Below, piece by piece: positions 50,601 to 60,633 of a DNA stretch of 64,000 nt. The translations under genes were made by a program, and so were the position numbers. The stretch is from Pilasporangium apinafurcum. Lineage: Eukaryota; Oomycota; Peronosporomycetes; Pythiales; Pythiaceae. The DNA is taken from the NCBI GenBank assembly GCA_001600495.1, contig BCKE01000005.1, forward strand, positions 916,888 to 980,887, written 5' to 3'. The notes under the pieces were generated by a model. It was not told where the DNA came from. It ran no database searches and was given only the letters and a program-made list of their open reading frames with translations. The stretch's first letter is position 1; each line of letters starts with the position of its first letter.

Positions 50601-52915
50601 CCATAGTATTTACTGCGCGTGCCGAAATATCCTACTTGGACATGGTTCCATTTACTATCAATGGCTCTTCCACGGTGACCATCGCTATCCGCGGCGAAGG
50701 GATCTTTCCAAAAGTGGAATTGGTTAATACCTCTATGCGGAGCATCTCATTTGGTAATCTGCAGATCCAACAGCAAACTTCTCGAATAGTCAAGATCGTG
50801 AATCGCTCTAAGCGAAAAACGCTCGTCAAGATCCTAGATTCCCCGCAACCAGGTGTTCCGTTGCTCAGCCAACTAAGTATTTCCGTGTTTCCCCAGCAAG
50901 AGGTGATGTTGCGACCAAAAGAAAGTACCGATATTGAATTCAAGTTTTTTCCAACCCAGCGTATTCCCAGCTTCGTGAGTGATGTTTATATGGCGGTAGC
51001 TGGAAGTGAAAAGAAATTGTTGACGCTCTCTGGGTGCTGTCAAGGTATGGAAGTGATTTTAGACACCGATACGCTCCTATTTGGTACGGTTTGCCTTGGT
51101 AGTCAACTCGTTCGTAAAGTGCGGCTGCAAAACCGCGGCGATATCACCGCCAAATTCCAATGGAATCCGCGTGATTTTACTCCAGATTTCTCCATTTCAC
51201 CAAGCGAAGGAATGGTCGCACCAAATCATCACAAAATATTAGAAGTGACATTCAAGCCATCGGCAGTGAATGCAGACATTCGATATGATCACTTGGCTTG
51301 TGCGATCGAAGGAACAACTCCCGTGCTGCTGACATTGGTTGGCTCTTGTGCACTTCAGGCCCCATCCTCAATCCAGGACATTCACTTTTCGTCGCGGGTC
51401 CGCGAAACCACGACCAAGTCTATCATCATTGAAAACAAAACGACTTTGCCGTGGAATCTCTTTCCAGTCGTACAGGGCGAACATTGGTCTTGTCCAGAAA
51501 ACATCACTGTGCCAGCTGAGAGCCAAGCGACGATGGATATTATTTATCACCCCCTGAAGATGACATCAGAAAAGCAGAATGATGATTTCAATCGGCCAGA
51601 AACCCATGAAGGCTCGATCTTCTTCGCCCTTCCAGATGGAGGTGCACTGCTATATAATGTGTATGGAAAAGCGTCTTCACCATTATCCGCAGGTTCCCTG
51701 ACGCTCACGACATCGGCGAAGAAGTACTTACCGATCACGATCCCTCTTAATAACTGGTTGAAGGCGCCTCAAACATTTGTTGTAGAAATTAAGAAACCTG
51801 CAGAGAACGACTCCATCATTACTCAGGGACCAACATCGATCATGCTTCACAGCGGAGCTACCAGGCCCTATAATCTAAAATTCTTTTCTTACACGGAAGG
51901 GGAAGTAAATCTGCAAGTTCGCTTTATGAACATGGAAAATGGTGAGTATCTTGTGTTTGACGTCAATGTGACTGTGACGAAGGCGGCGGAGATCGAGACA
52001 CTACATTTAGAGGCACCGGTGCGCCAGTCAATTCGCAAGATACTGACGATTGAAAACCCATTTGATGCAAGTCGAGTTATCCATTTCGTCGACAAAAACC
52101 AATGGTGGAAGTGCACGAGTTCGACGATTCGAGTTCGCCAGGTCAACTCTATCAGTGGTCGACCAGAAGGATCATACGAAATTGAATACCGTCCGTTTAT
52201 TCATGTAGAGGCGGCAGTGGAGGCTTCTCTCACGATAGCTTTTGCTGAGTTGGGTGAATACACATATAAACTGATGTTGACAACACAACCGGCAGGAATC
52301 GACAAAGTTCTTCACTTTAAGGTTCCATTAGGTAGTTCTGAAACCCAAACGTTCACGTTTACATCGTATGCTGATAAAGCCGCGGATATGGCATGTACCG
52401 TGTTGCAGTCGACATTTTTCTCCGTTCCACCATTGTGTAGAGTCGAAGCCTCTAGCGAGTGGGAAGGGAATGTGTATTCAGTTCCAGTGAAATTTGAACC
52501 CGAGGCGCTGGGTGAGGTGCGTGACACCCTCACACTCTTTGCTGACTCGGTAGGGGATTACAAGTGCGCGCTGCAAGGGCTTTCGGTTCCACCTCTTCCG
52601 CAGGGACCATTCATCTTTGCGAATTCGAAGGATATTGAATTTAAGAATGTCTTCTCCTCTGCGAAAGATTTCGACGTGATGGTTGACAACTCGCTCTTCC
52701 TGTTATCCGCGCAGACTATTACCATTCCAGCTAAAACTGCAAAAACCATTTCCATCAAAGTCGACATAGCTGCTGCTGCTGCAAGCACTTCTTCAACTGG
52801 GAAGGCCACACAGGGAGTGAATAATATTACTGGCAAGCTCTTTATCTCGTGCCCATCGATGCAAACATTTCCTCCGTGGGTGTACTACCTAGAAGCGACG
52901 TTGCCATCAATGTAG
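38684..52915 (+). CDS. HYDIN: HYDIN-like giant axonemal central-pair protein
   Basis: A 24-base first exon (38684-38707) joined to one enormous exon (38777-52915) gives about 4720 residues; animal HYDIN is about 5100. The protein is an array of beta-sandwich ASH/MSP-type modules, each recognisable by phrases such as 'LDFG-x-V', 'F-x-I-x-N-x-G-x-x-P', 'G-x-I-x-P' and 'V-x-F-x-P'. Near residue 1890 an adenylate-kinase-like insert carries an intact P-loop GPPRCGKST (1895-1903), also found in animal HYDIN. HYDIN builds the C2b projection of the central pair. The first exon is inferred from the phase-matched GT-AG join and MKPSELLHAF start; the main exon is certain. It stops 67 bp before the convergent STN1 stop. 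Confidence 0.95.
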
Positions 52916-52982
52916 TTTTTTGTATTTTGCACAGAATATAGAGAACAGGGCTATTCAGATACTCTTCACGCAGTAAAGCAAT

Positions 52983-54487
52983 TCATGTGTTTAAATAGAA
53001 AAGTTGTGAATCTTCTTGCTGCACGATCTGTTGGTCCTGAAGAAGCTTCTGCAATGCTATCTCAAGCCAGCCAAGTGGTATCTGCTGAAATTGGCGCTGC
53101 ATAAAGATTGAGTCTGCTATTTCCGCTATGGAAATACCATCTACTCGGTCTGCAAATGAGGAGAAATATGCACAAGTCAGACACGAGTGTCAAATAACCA
53201 CCAAACTGCCTGCTTACCTTTCAATAAGAGCAGCAGCGCGGGCTTGAGCACATACTCACACGTCAACAAGATGTGGCGATCAGTGTCTGTATTCTCCAAA
53301 TACAAAAGTCCCGACGCACACAATCGATAGAAAACTCGTCGTAATGCTCGAAGGGCTTCCTTTTTCTCATCTGCTTGCAGCCCCTGATCACATAACTCGC
53401 TTACTAGCTCGAGAGCCTTGTTCTTATCACAAAAGATACAAAACCAGGCTACGTACCGTTTGAGCGTGCTCCAGCAGCTCTCTAAATGTGACACGAAGGG
53501 CATCGTCAGCCCTAACTCCGTCACTTCTAGTGGTTAGTTGTGTATGCTGTTTTTTCTGGCTCTTTTGCGCTGCCAGCACCAATTCAAGCGTTTCGAGAAG
53601 AACGTCGTCATGTGATTCCCGTGGATTTCGCGCTAGGAAGTGCTGCTTAGTCAGCGGATCGACGGACAAATGAAAAAATGCGTCCGAAACGATCGTCTCC
53701 CATTCATCTTTTACTTCATCTCCTCCTTCCTGATGAATCTCTTGAGTACCATTTGGTACAGAAGAAGAATAGATAGTGTCGCTAAGCTCCATCACCTGCA
53801 CCCAGTGAAGAAGCTCTTCATTCGGATCTTCGACCTTCGAAATTCGCACTAGTCGAACCTCGCGTATGCTGCAGACCATCACATCAAGAACAATCAACTG
53901 TCAGTCAGGAGCAGGTCATCCACTCTCTTTCTTCTGTCCCTAGTGTCCAGTTGACCACACATTCGCCTGCTTACGCTTCCGCAGTTTCCCAGTTCATGGT
54001 CATGTTGAGTTTGCCTTCAATGTGTACAAGATCGCCCAGCGTCACATCCTTCTCCCATGACGGACTCCAAAGCACGGCTGTGATGAATGCCGTTCCGTCG
54101 TCCACTAGAAACTCCACTACGACAATCTTAGCAATCCGATCAAACACACACAGGAAGATAATCTTAATGGCAGGAGCACTGACGCACCGCGGTCCACGCG
54201 CGTTCGAATGGATACAAGCACTCCGACGCATTGTGCTTTCGTGAGTAGCCGCGCGCGCCAGATATTACCTCTGCGCCACCGCCACGCATGGCTGGCAGGG
54301 ATGCCTTCAAATGTCTGTAGATCCTGCGCGATCTGCAGTCCGAAGAGCTTCACAAAGCTCTAAATACGTACAAGGAGAGATACGATAGAAGACCAAGAGA
54401 GAGAGAAACAGAGGAAATGAAGAGCCATTGAGACTTCGAGCGCAAATAGCGTACCCACGTCAACGGATCTCGACCAATTGTCCGCAT
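52983..54487 (-). CDS. STN1: STN1-like telomere OB-fold protein (CST complex)
   Basis: Six exons (54487-54455, 54359-54216, 54162-53975, 53868-53457, 53416-53218, 53149-52983) give about 380 residues. The N-terminus has GRDPLTW and FVKLFGLQIAQDL, then an OB fold with VVEFLVDDGTAFITAVLW and GDLVHIEGKLN, then IREVRLVRISKVEDPNEELLHW. The C-terminal third is helical with two winged-helix-like parts, as in STN1. Two introns are short and less certain: the second (53 bp, donor GTATCC) and the fourth (about 40 bp). STN1 works with CTC1 and TEN1 in telomere C-strand fill-in and replication restart. Its ATG is 98 bp from that of a divergent RecQ helicase. Confidence 0.82.
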
Positions 54488-54585
54488 GATTGATCGCAAA
54501 TTATCAGATCAGGTTCATTATAAAATTCATGCGTACTTAACACAATGACTACCTCGTACTTACCAATCCACGCTTGACTATAAAC

Positions 54586-56652
54586 ATGATGCTCCGTTCA
54601 TGTCAATGGCTGCACCACCAGCATCAGCAGCAATGGCGTTGGTTGTCCGGTGCGTCACACCAAACGGACATGCCCGTAGCAGCATTGGAGCACGTGTGTC
54701 GGACGCTCTTAGGTACGAGCGACGCTGATGTCGTTGCACTCACACATGCACAGCGCCGCGCGGTCACGTATGCTGTCGACGGGTTCTCTGTCTTCCTCCA
54801 TTTGCCCACGGGTGCAGGCAAGAGCCTCTGCTTCCAGGCCCCAGCGCTCTTGGCGCCGCCGGGAAAAACAACGGTTGTCGTGTCTCCATTGATCGCTCTC
54901 ATGCATGTACGTTATATGTCATCTGTAATGCATACAATGACTATCATATTCTGATGCAGATCAAATGGGCAGGACCAAGTAGCAGGGCTCAAACGTAAAG
55001 GCGTGAACGCCATCCAGGTTTCCAGCGATTCTAACAACAATAGCATTGGTGGTCGTAGAGCGTCCGCAATGTCAACGGCTAAGCCACGTTTGCCACTCGC
55101 ACAGCGACTCGTGAACCAGCGACTTATTTACACGACTCCGGAGTTCCTGCTACAGAACAGAGAGATGCGGGAATGGATCCACATGGCAGCGACAGCGAAT
55201 GCGATCGACCGCGTCGTACTGGATGAGGCGCATTGTGTGCTCGAATGGGGCCATTCGTTCCGTCCATCGTATTTAGAGCTCAGCGGATGGAAACTTCGCT
55301 ATCTCCCTCGTGTGCCCATGACATTAGCGACAGCGTCCGTGGCAGATGAGGACATTGCTGCGTTGGCACAACTGTTTCAGCTCCATCTATGCTCGTCTTC
55401 TACCAATAATGCTATGAAGGAAGATCAAATGATTCTCATCCAGGACGTTACTGATCGACCGAACCTGCAGATCGAAGTTGAACGCAAACACTCGTACGCT
55501 GCGGCATCGCCAGCTGCAAGGATTGCACAGCGTGTCAAAGATGCATCAACTATCGTCTACTGTCTCACGCGGAAAGAAGCTGAGGACGTCTGCCTCGCAC
55601 TCGTGCGGCTCGGTTGCCACGCAGGCGTCTACCACGGCGGTCTGCCACGAAAACGACGCGAGTTTGTACGCAAACAGTGGATGGGCGGTCAGCTTTCCAT
55701 TATATGTGCCACAAGCGCTTTTGGGGTGCGAATCAGCTCAACTGCTTGCCGCTTTACATCAATGCAGAGATTTGGTTCTTACTCTTGTTGGTGTTTTATA
55801 GATGGGCATTGATCGGTCAGACGTGCGATTTGTCGTTCATCACTCGCTTCCGCTGTCTTTGTCAGCCTATTCGCAACAAATTGTACGTGTGACTGGATGA
55901 ACCTGCATATCTGTGGAGATAACAATTGCATGCTGGATTGACTAATCGCTCTCGATGTCTTTGGGTTTTTAATCAGGGAAGAGCAGGTCGTGATGGTCAA
56001 CACGCCGTTTGTCTTTTGCTGTATGCGGACGAAGATAAAGCACGAGCAAACGCACTGACGACCGAACGAGACGAATTTGACACGGGCGTGCCAACATTCA
56101 TGACAGCAGGGAACTCGCGTGAGGATCTGGAGGAAGTTGTAGCGTTCTGTGAACTGGCAGGCGAGTGTCGGAAGGAGATGCTGTTCTCACACTTTGGCTT
56201 CCCATTTAATAGCAATGGATGCAATCGCAACTGCAATTGCAATACGCCTTTAGAAGAAGCTGCCGACACTGCATGGGTAGCAGAAGATTCATTTGCACCA
56301 CAACGTTTTGATGGTGACATGAACGTAACTGAAGCAGCTTCTGTCAATCGAAGAGGTGAAATCGAGTACTATTTCCAAAAAGTGCTGACAGAGACGAAGA
56401 AATTGAGACTGCCCAAGCGAGAAGGATTGTCTCGACGAGTGATTTTGGTACGTAAACTGTGTGTTTATTGTATTGATGAAATGAGATTTTTGAGAATGAT
56501 ATTGATTTTTGCTGTGTTCTACAATGGTGACGACATTGATATTTTGGTAGGAAATTCTCGAGAAGGAGCCATCGACTGTGGAAGAAATGGCGGCTATGCG
56601 AGGAGTTGGAGCTGAGAAAGCACGACGCTATTTCTCACTCTTTCGCTCATGA
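54586..56652 (+). CDS. RECQ: RecQ-family DNA helicase, short form
   Basis: Five exons (54586-54906, 54973-55725, 55802-55882, 55977-56447, 56551-56652) give 575 residues. Motifs are in order: LTHAQRRAV (motif 0 region), Walker A LPTGAGKSLCFQ (75-80 GAGKS core), SPLIALMHDQV (Ia), DEAH in LDEAHCVLEWGHSFRP, TIVYCLTRKEAEDV (IV), [23 protein letters not shown] (V, in parts) and QQIGRAGRDGQ (VI). Cys residues near 425-470 (C...C-x-C-x-C) fit a RecQ zinc region, and the C-terminal helix-hairpin MRGVGAEKARRY resembles an HRDC end. Motif III (LATASV) deviates from LTATA. It unwinds DNA 3'-5'. It shares a 98-bp bidirectional promoter with STN1. Confidence 0.94.
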
Positions 56653-56696
56653 TCAGCCAGCGCCAACTGAGGCGTGAAGACCTATTCGAGTCACTT

Positions 56697-58644
56697 TCAC
56701 ATTTGGCGTTCTTGTCGGCGGTTGCGTAAGGTGAGGATCTCGTGGTAGAGAAGACGGATGAGGCAGGCGCATGCGAGTAGCGTGCCAACTTCCAAAAGGA
56801 TAAATACTGGCCCCCACATACATTCTTGGTTGCAGTTGGGGTCGCTTGGATGGCACCCTTTGGGATGTTCATGGCATTGCGCCAAGTATCCGACGAGGTA
56901 TTGCACAAGTGCAGCACCGATGCTGCCAGTGCCATCGATGATGCCCGTGACCGTTGAGAGCGCAGCCGCATTCCCGCGGATGCTTTCGTGGGTACCGAGA
57001 TCTGCAGCAATAGCAGTGCTGATGAGTGTGGCAGGTCCCCCCATCATGAATCCGGACGTGAAGAGAAGAAATGCTGTCATGTTGTATGACGCGCCGAGGA
57101 AGAAATAGATCGTGAAGCTACACAAGGAATAAAACACGTAAGTTTGGACAGCGTAGCCAACAGTTATGTAAATAATCGTGCTCAGATTCATACCAGGAAC
57201 TGAGCAGCATTACCACCACAACTGGGGAGCGCACACCTATCTTATCAGATATGTATCCTCCGATGAAGCCGCCAAATATTTGTCCAAAATCGTAGAGCAT
57301 CTATAACATCGCACATTCAAGTTAATCAAACAAGTCTACCACGGAGAACTGTGCGTTCTAACCTACCGAAAACAATCCTGCCGTGGCGTTGTCCATTTTA
57401 AGTGAGACTGTCAGGTAAAACGGAATCCAAAAGAAAAGCGCGTAGTTTACGGATTTCAGACACGCATACGATAACGAGTAAGGAATCACCTGCATGTCAA
57501 AAAGGAGGACAAAGATCCACGTTACTCTGTACACTAGTCATTTCCCCCAGTCGTTATGCACGTACCCCAGGGATACACCACGCCTCTAAGAAGGAAATTC
57601 CCTTTTCTTCATGGTTTTTTGGGTCATCGCCATTGCTTATTTCGCTGATCTTTGGTGTGAGTTTCTGCTCACTTGCAATCTCAGGTTTGGCCTCTTCCAG
57701 CGCCTCGTGGCGATATGGAACATGTTTCGGGTCTGTGACCAAGAAGAAATGGATGAGCAAGCCGTGGAACGCTACCAGTGCCGCGGCAACTACCATCGCG
57801 ATTTTCCACGCAATCGTTTTGTCAAACGCGGCAAACATGAGCGCGACAAGAGCTGTGCCGACGATATTCCCAAAACAACCATTCCCGCTCCAGATACCCA
57901 GCACAGCACCGCGCTCGTTCGCGTCGAACCACTTGCCCCTACATAAAAAGTAGCCAAAGCTGGATTAGAAATTCAATTGATCGTGAAAGACAGCAGAAAA
58001 CGACGATCATTGTTACGAACATAACCGCGACATTCGCTGGCCATCCAGAGGACTGCACGAGACCGTTGACGCCCCACAAAACCGCGTAAAAGCCCAGCGA
58101 GTGGATATCGGCGATAGCGCCAAGCCCAAAGAGGAGGACAATGGCTGCCGTAGACCACATTCCGCCAGCGATCATCTTGCGCAGGTCAAAATTGTCACCG
58201 AGTATGCCACTGTTGTGGGCGGCATCAACAGCACAAGGGAAAACGAATGATGAGAGTTTAATATAGGCACAACCATACCAATAAGGAAAACACGAACCTG
58301 ATGTACAATCCGACGGCATAGAAACCCATGAAGAGTGTGTCCAGTAGGCCATACATCTCCGCTTGCTGCTCCTTCGAATACAGGCTCGATCGCATCCACT
58401 GCTCGTTGCTCATTTCGCCTTTGATGGCAGAGAACGATTTCCTGCTAGCGTGGAAGAGCACATAGCTGACGAAGGTAAGCAGGAAGACACCACTCTTGTT
58501 GGCCGCGCAGCTAGTGCACGATGTACGCCCATCCGGCTGCTCTGTCGTCGTCGCAGCTGTTGCCCCCATAGCGACCGTCGTGTTCGTCGCATATAATGGA
58601 GCGGAATCTGCCAGAGTGTCGTCACCTGAATGATTAAGAGACAT
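56697..58644 (-). CDS. SLC37-type sugar-phosphate/phosphate antiporter (MFS)
   Basis: Six exons (58644-58298, 58209-58021, 57938-57566, 57489-57367, 57300-57194, 57117-56697) give 519 residues with about 12 membrane helices. The SLC37 traits are SYVLFHASRKSFSAIK in helix 1, GILGDNFDLR, NGLVQSSGWPANVAVMGKWF, ERGAVLGIWSGN, then YISDKIGVRSP and an ADLGTHESIRGNAAALSTVTGIIDGTGS block in the last third. The loop from about 240 to 280 is acidic. In animals SLC37 proteins exchange glucose-6-phosphate for phosphate in the ER. Two donors read GTTCGT, a rarer form. The stop lies 44 bp from the convergent RecQ stop. Confidence 0.93.
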
Positions 58645-58677
58645 AACGAATCAGATCAGACCATCAAGACTCAGATT

Positions 58678-58695
58678 TATCCCACTGGTGGGATA
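58678..58695. repeat. Perfect 8-bp inverted repeat at the edge of the mobile region
   Basis: TATCCCAC and GTGGGATA are separated by two bases. It lies 34 bp upstream of the SLC37 start and about 115 bp before the first Fanzor-like frame, so it may mark the left side of that insertion or be part of the transporter's promoter. Confidence 0.45.
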
Positions 58696-58809
58696 TACTT
58701 TGACGTGTTTTTTCTCCCTATCAATAGAAACTTGTTTTCAATTCTCCATAATGACATCTTTTCTCCGCTATCCTTCTCTTCAAGAAAGGATGCAAGTCGA
58801 TAACAGTGT

Positions 58810-60274
58810 ATGCCCGAGGAGATCGACATTGGTTCCAGTCTCAAAGAAAGCAAGCCAGAACTGTCCAGATTGGTAGAAATGCCACCTAAAAAGCAGATCT
58901 TGAGGATTGTGATTACCATCCAAGACCGATTTGAGTACGGACTCCTCGCACAAATGTGTAAAGAGCATAGCATCCAAAACGTGGTTCACGCTGACCAACA
59001 ATTTCATCAAGACAAGAATGAAGATATGAAAGCAAGACAACGTCTCTAGTCTCATGTTAACGTCTTCGTTGTGAGAAGAAATGAAAGGAAGGCAGACAAG
59101 AATGCTCAGAAGACTCTGATCTCCGATCCCCAAAAGGATCAAACGATGCAAGATAGATAAACCAAGTCCAAACAGCATCTTGAAAGTGAGGTTGTATCCA
59201 ACAAAGGAACAGAAGCAACTTCTCAACAAGATGTTTGGTACCAGAAAGTATTGGAGTGTCCTCACTGACAGATATGTCAATGCTGCTAGAAATATCTTTT
59301 TCAAGAATGAACATCTCCAGCAGCGTCGTAAAAGAGAAAGACGAAAATATGATAGTATCTCCTGACAATTACGTTCTCGATACTGTCGTTGGGATCGATC
59401 CTGGCACGCGGTCGGTCTGCACTGCCACTCGTGTGTGAGAAGTTGATGTGGAAGAGAAGAAAGTGAAATGCAACGGAAGAGAACCCAAGCAGAATCAAGT
59501 GAAAGAGTCAAAGCAGAAACGACGAAAGGAGCGGAAGAGGAGACATAAGCACGGTGTTCGACGCAAGCGAGCCAGTAACCAGCGGTACAATGTTCAACAT
59601 ATATCTACGCGAGAGTACAGGCATCTCGCCGGGATGAAGAAGCACACGTTCTGGTACGAGAACTTGAAGAAGAGGGAACAGGAGTACGCTAGGATCATTC
59701 GAGAGATGCCTTCGTTTAAGACAGCGTCGTATGACCAGTATATGACAAACGTCAAATACGTGTGGAGGCATCTCGACTTCTTGGTGAGCTTTTGTGCATC
59801 GCATCCATTTCGTAAATGGCGTTTTCTTCAGTCGAGATTTAGTCGGAAGACGTTGGCACATCTGGCATAGCTGTTGGTACCCACGCCAAGTCCTCAGGTT
59901 TGCATTGGCCTCGGTGACTGGAGTCAACAGGACTTCGTCAAGAGTCACGCGCATGGACCCGTGAAGTGATTCACATGTGAGCTGGCAAAGCACGCGACCG
60001 TGGTACAAATCGACGAGTATCGCACGAGCTAGCGGTGCTCCGAGTGCTACCAGCAGCTTGAGGAGACTTTATTTCCGATAAAAAAGCTGATGGAAGCGCA
60101 GACGTCAATCTTTCCCGTCAGATTCTCCGTTGTAACAACAGCGAGTGCAAAATCACGTGGGAGCGAGATGTGAATGCGTTGAAAAGCATCCTTACACTCG
60201 CTATATGTCTCCTACATGGATTTCCAAGACCCCCAGAGTTGCAACGAGGAAGAAAGAATGTAGGAAGAGAATAG
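58810..60274 (+). pseudogene. Decayed Fanzor/TnpB-like RNA-guided nuclease gene (copy A)
   Basis: Fragments of one protein lie in order on the + strand but in all three frames with several stops. There is a leader (MPEEIDIGS..., 58810-59049), the OrfB-type start KVRLYPTKEQKQLLNKMFG (from 59180), the RuvC-I block VVGIDPGTR (near 59386), then a long basic and aromatic region (HLAGMKKHTFWYENLKK, ...MTNVKYVWRHLDFL) to 59868. The GLGDWSQQD block is near 59910, zinc-ribbon Cys pairs (CSECYQQ and CNNSEC) lie near 60032-60150, and the RuvC-III block WERDVNALKSIL (Asp) is near 60165, ending at a TAG at 60272. The catalytic landmarks survive but the gene cannot be read as one frame. Family assignment is firm; activity is not expected. 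Confidence 0.82.
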
Positions 60275-60380
60275 AGTGTAAGAAGAGTATCCGTGAACAT
60301 TGGGAGAATCAACCGACTTTTCAAACGTGTTCACGCGGTTAGTCCGTGCTCTGGTAATCGCCATTAAAGATTTCAAACGC

Positions 60381-60400
60381 TCAGAGGGGTCAGCCCTCTG
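60381..60400. repeat. Short inverted repeat upstream of the HTH fragment
   Basis: CAGAGGG and CCCTCTG flank a five-base loop (GTCAG). It lies between the end of copy A and the start of the helix-turn-helix fragment, where an element boundary is expected. Confidence 0.4.
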
Positions 60401-60443
60401 GTTGTTGGTGTTGACCCTTATATTGTCATATAGCACCAATACC

Positions 60444-60578
60444 ATGAGACCCAAAGCCGAAGATTACAAGCTGGCTGCTGTCAGGCACTTCCTGGAGGTG
60501 TCTCATTCACGTGAAGCGACCTGTAGAGCCCTGCATTGCTCTTANAGGTCTCTGAATCGGTGGATTGACAGGTATTAG
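60444..60578 (+). pseudogene. Transposase-type helix-turn-helix fragment
   Basis: Forty-four codons from an ATG to TAG encode YKLAAVRHFLEVSHSREATCRALHC and RSLNRWIDRY, the N-terminal HTH of Tc1/IS630-like transposases. One base is N (60545). It is out of frame with the Fanzor-like reading frame that follows about 55 bases later, with a frame break and two further N in between, so whether it was once fused to that frame or was a separate transposase cannot be told. Confidence 0.55.
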
Positions 60579-60633
60579 CAGACAAGTCGGGTGCAGAGNC
60601 ACAACAGATCTTNCGTCGAAAATAAAAATCTAA

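Noticed and set aside
58780-59511. 243-codon ORF on the minus strand
   Set aside because: It is antisense to the Fanzor-like relic, whose protein motifs are recognisable on the + strand, and has no family resemblance.
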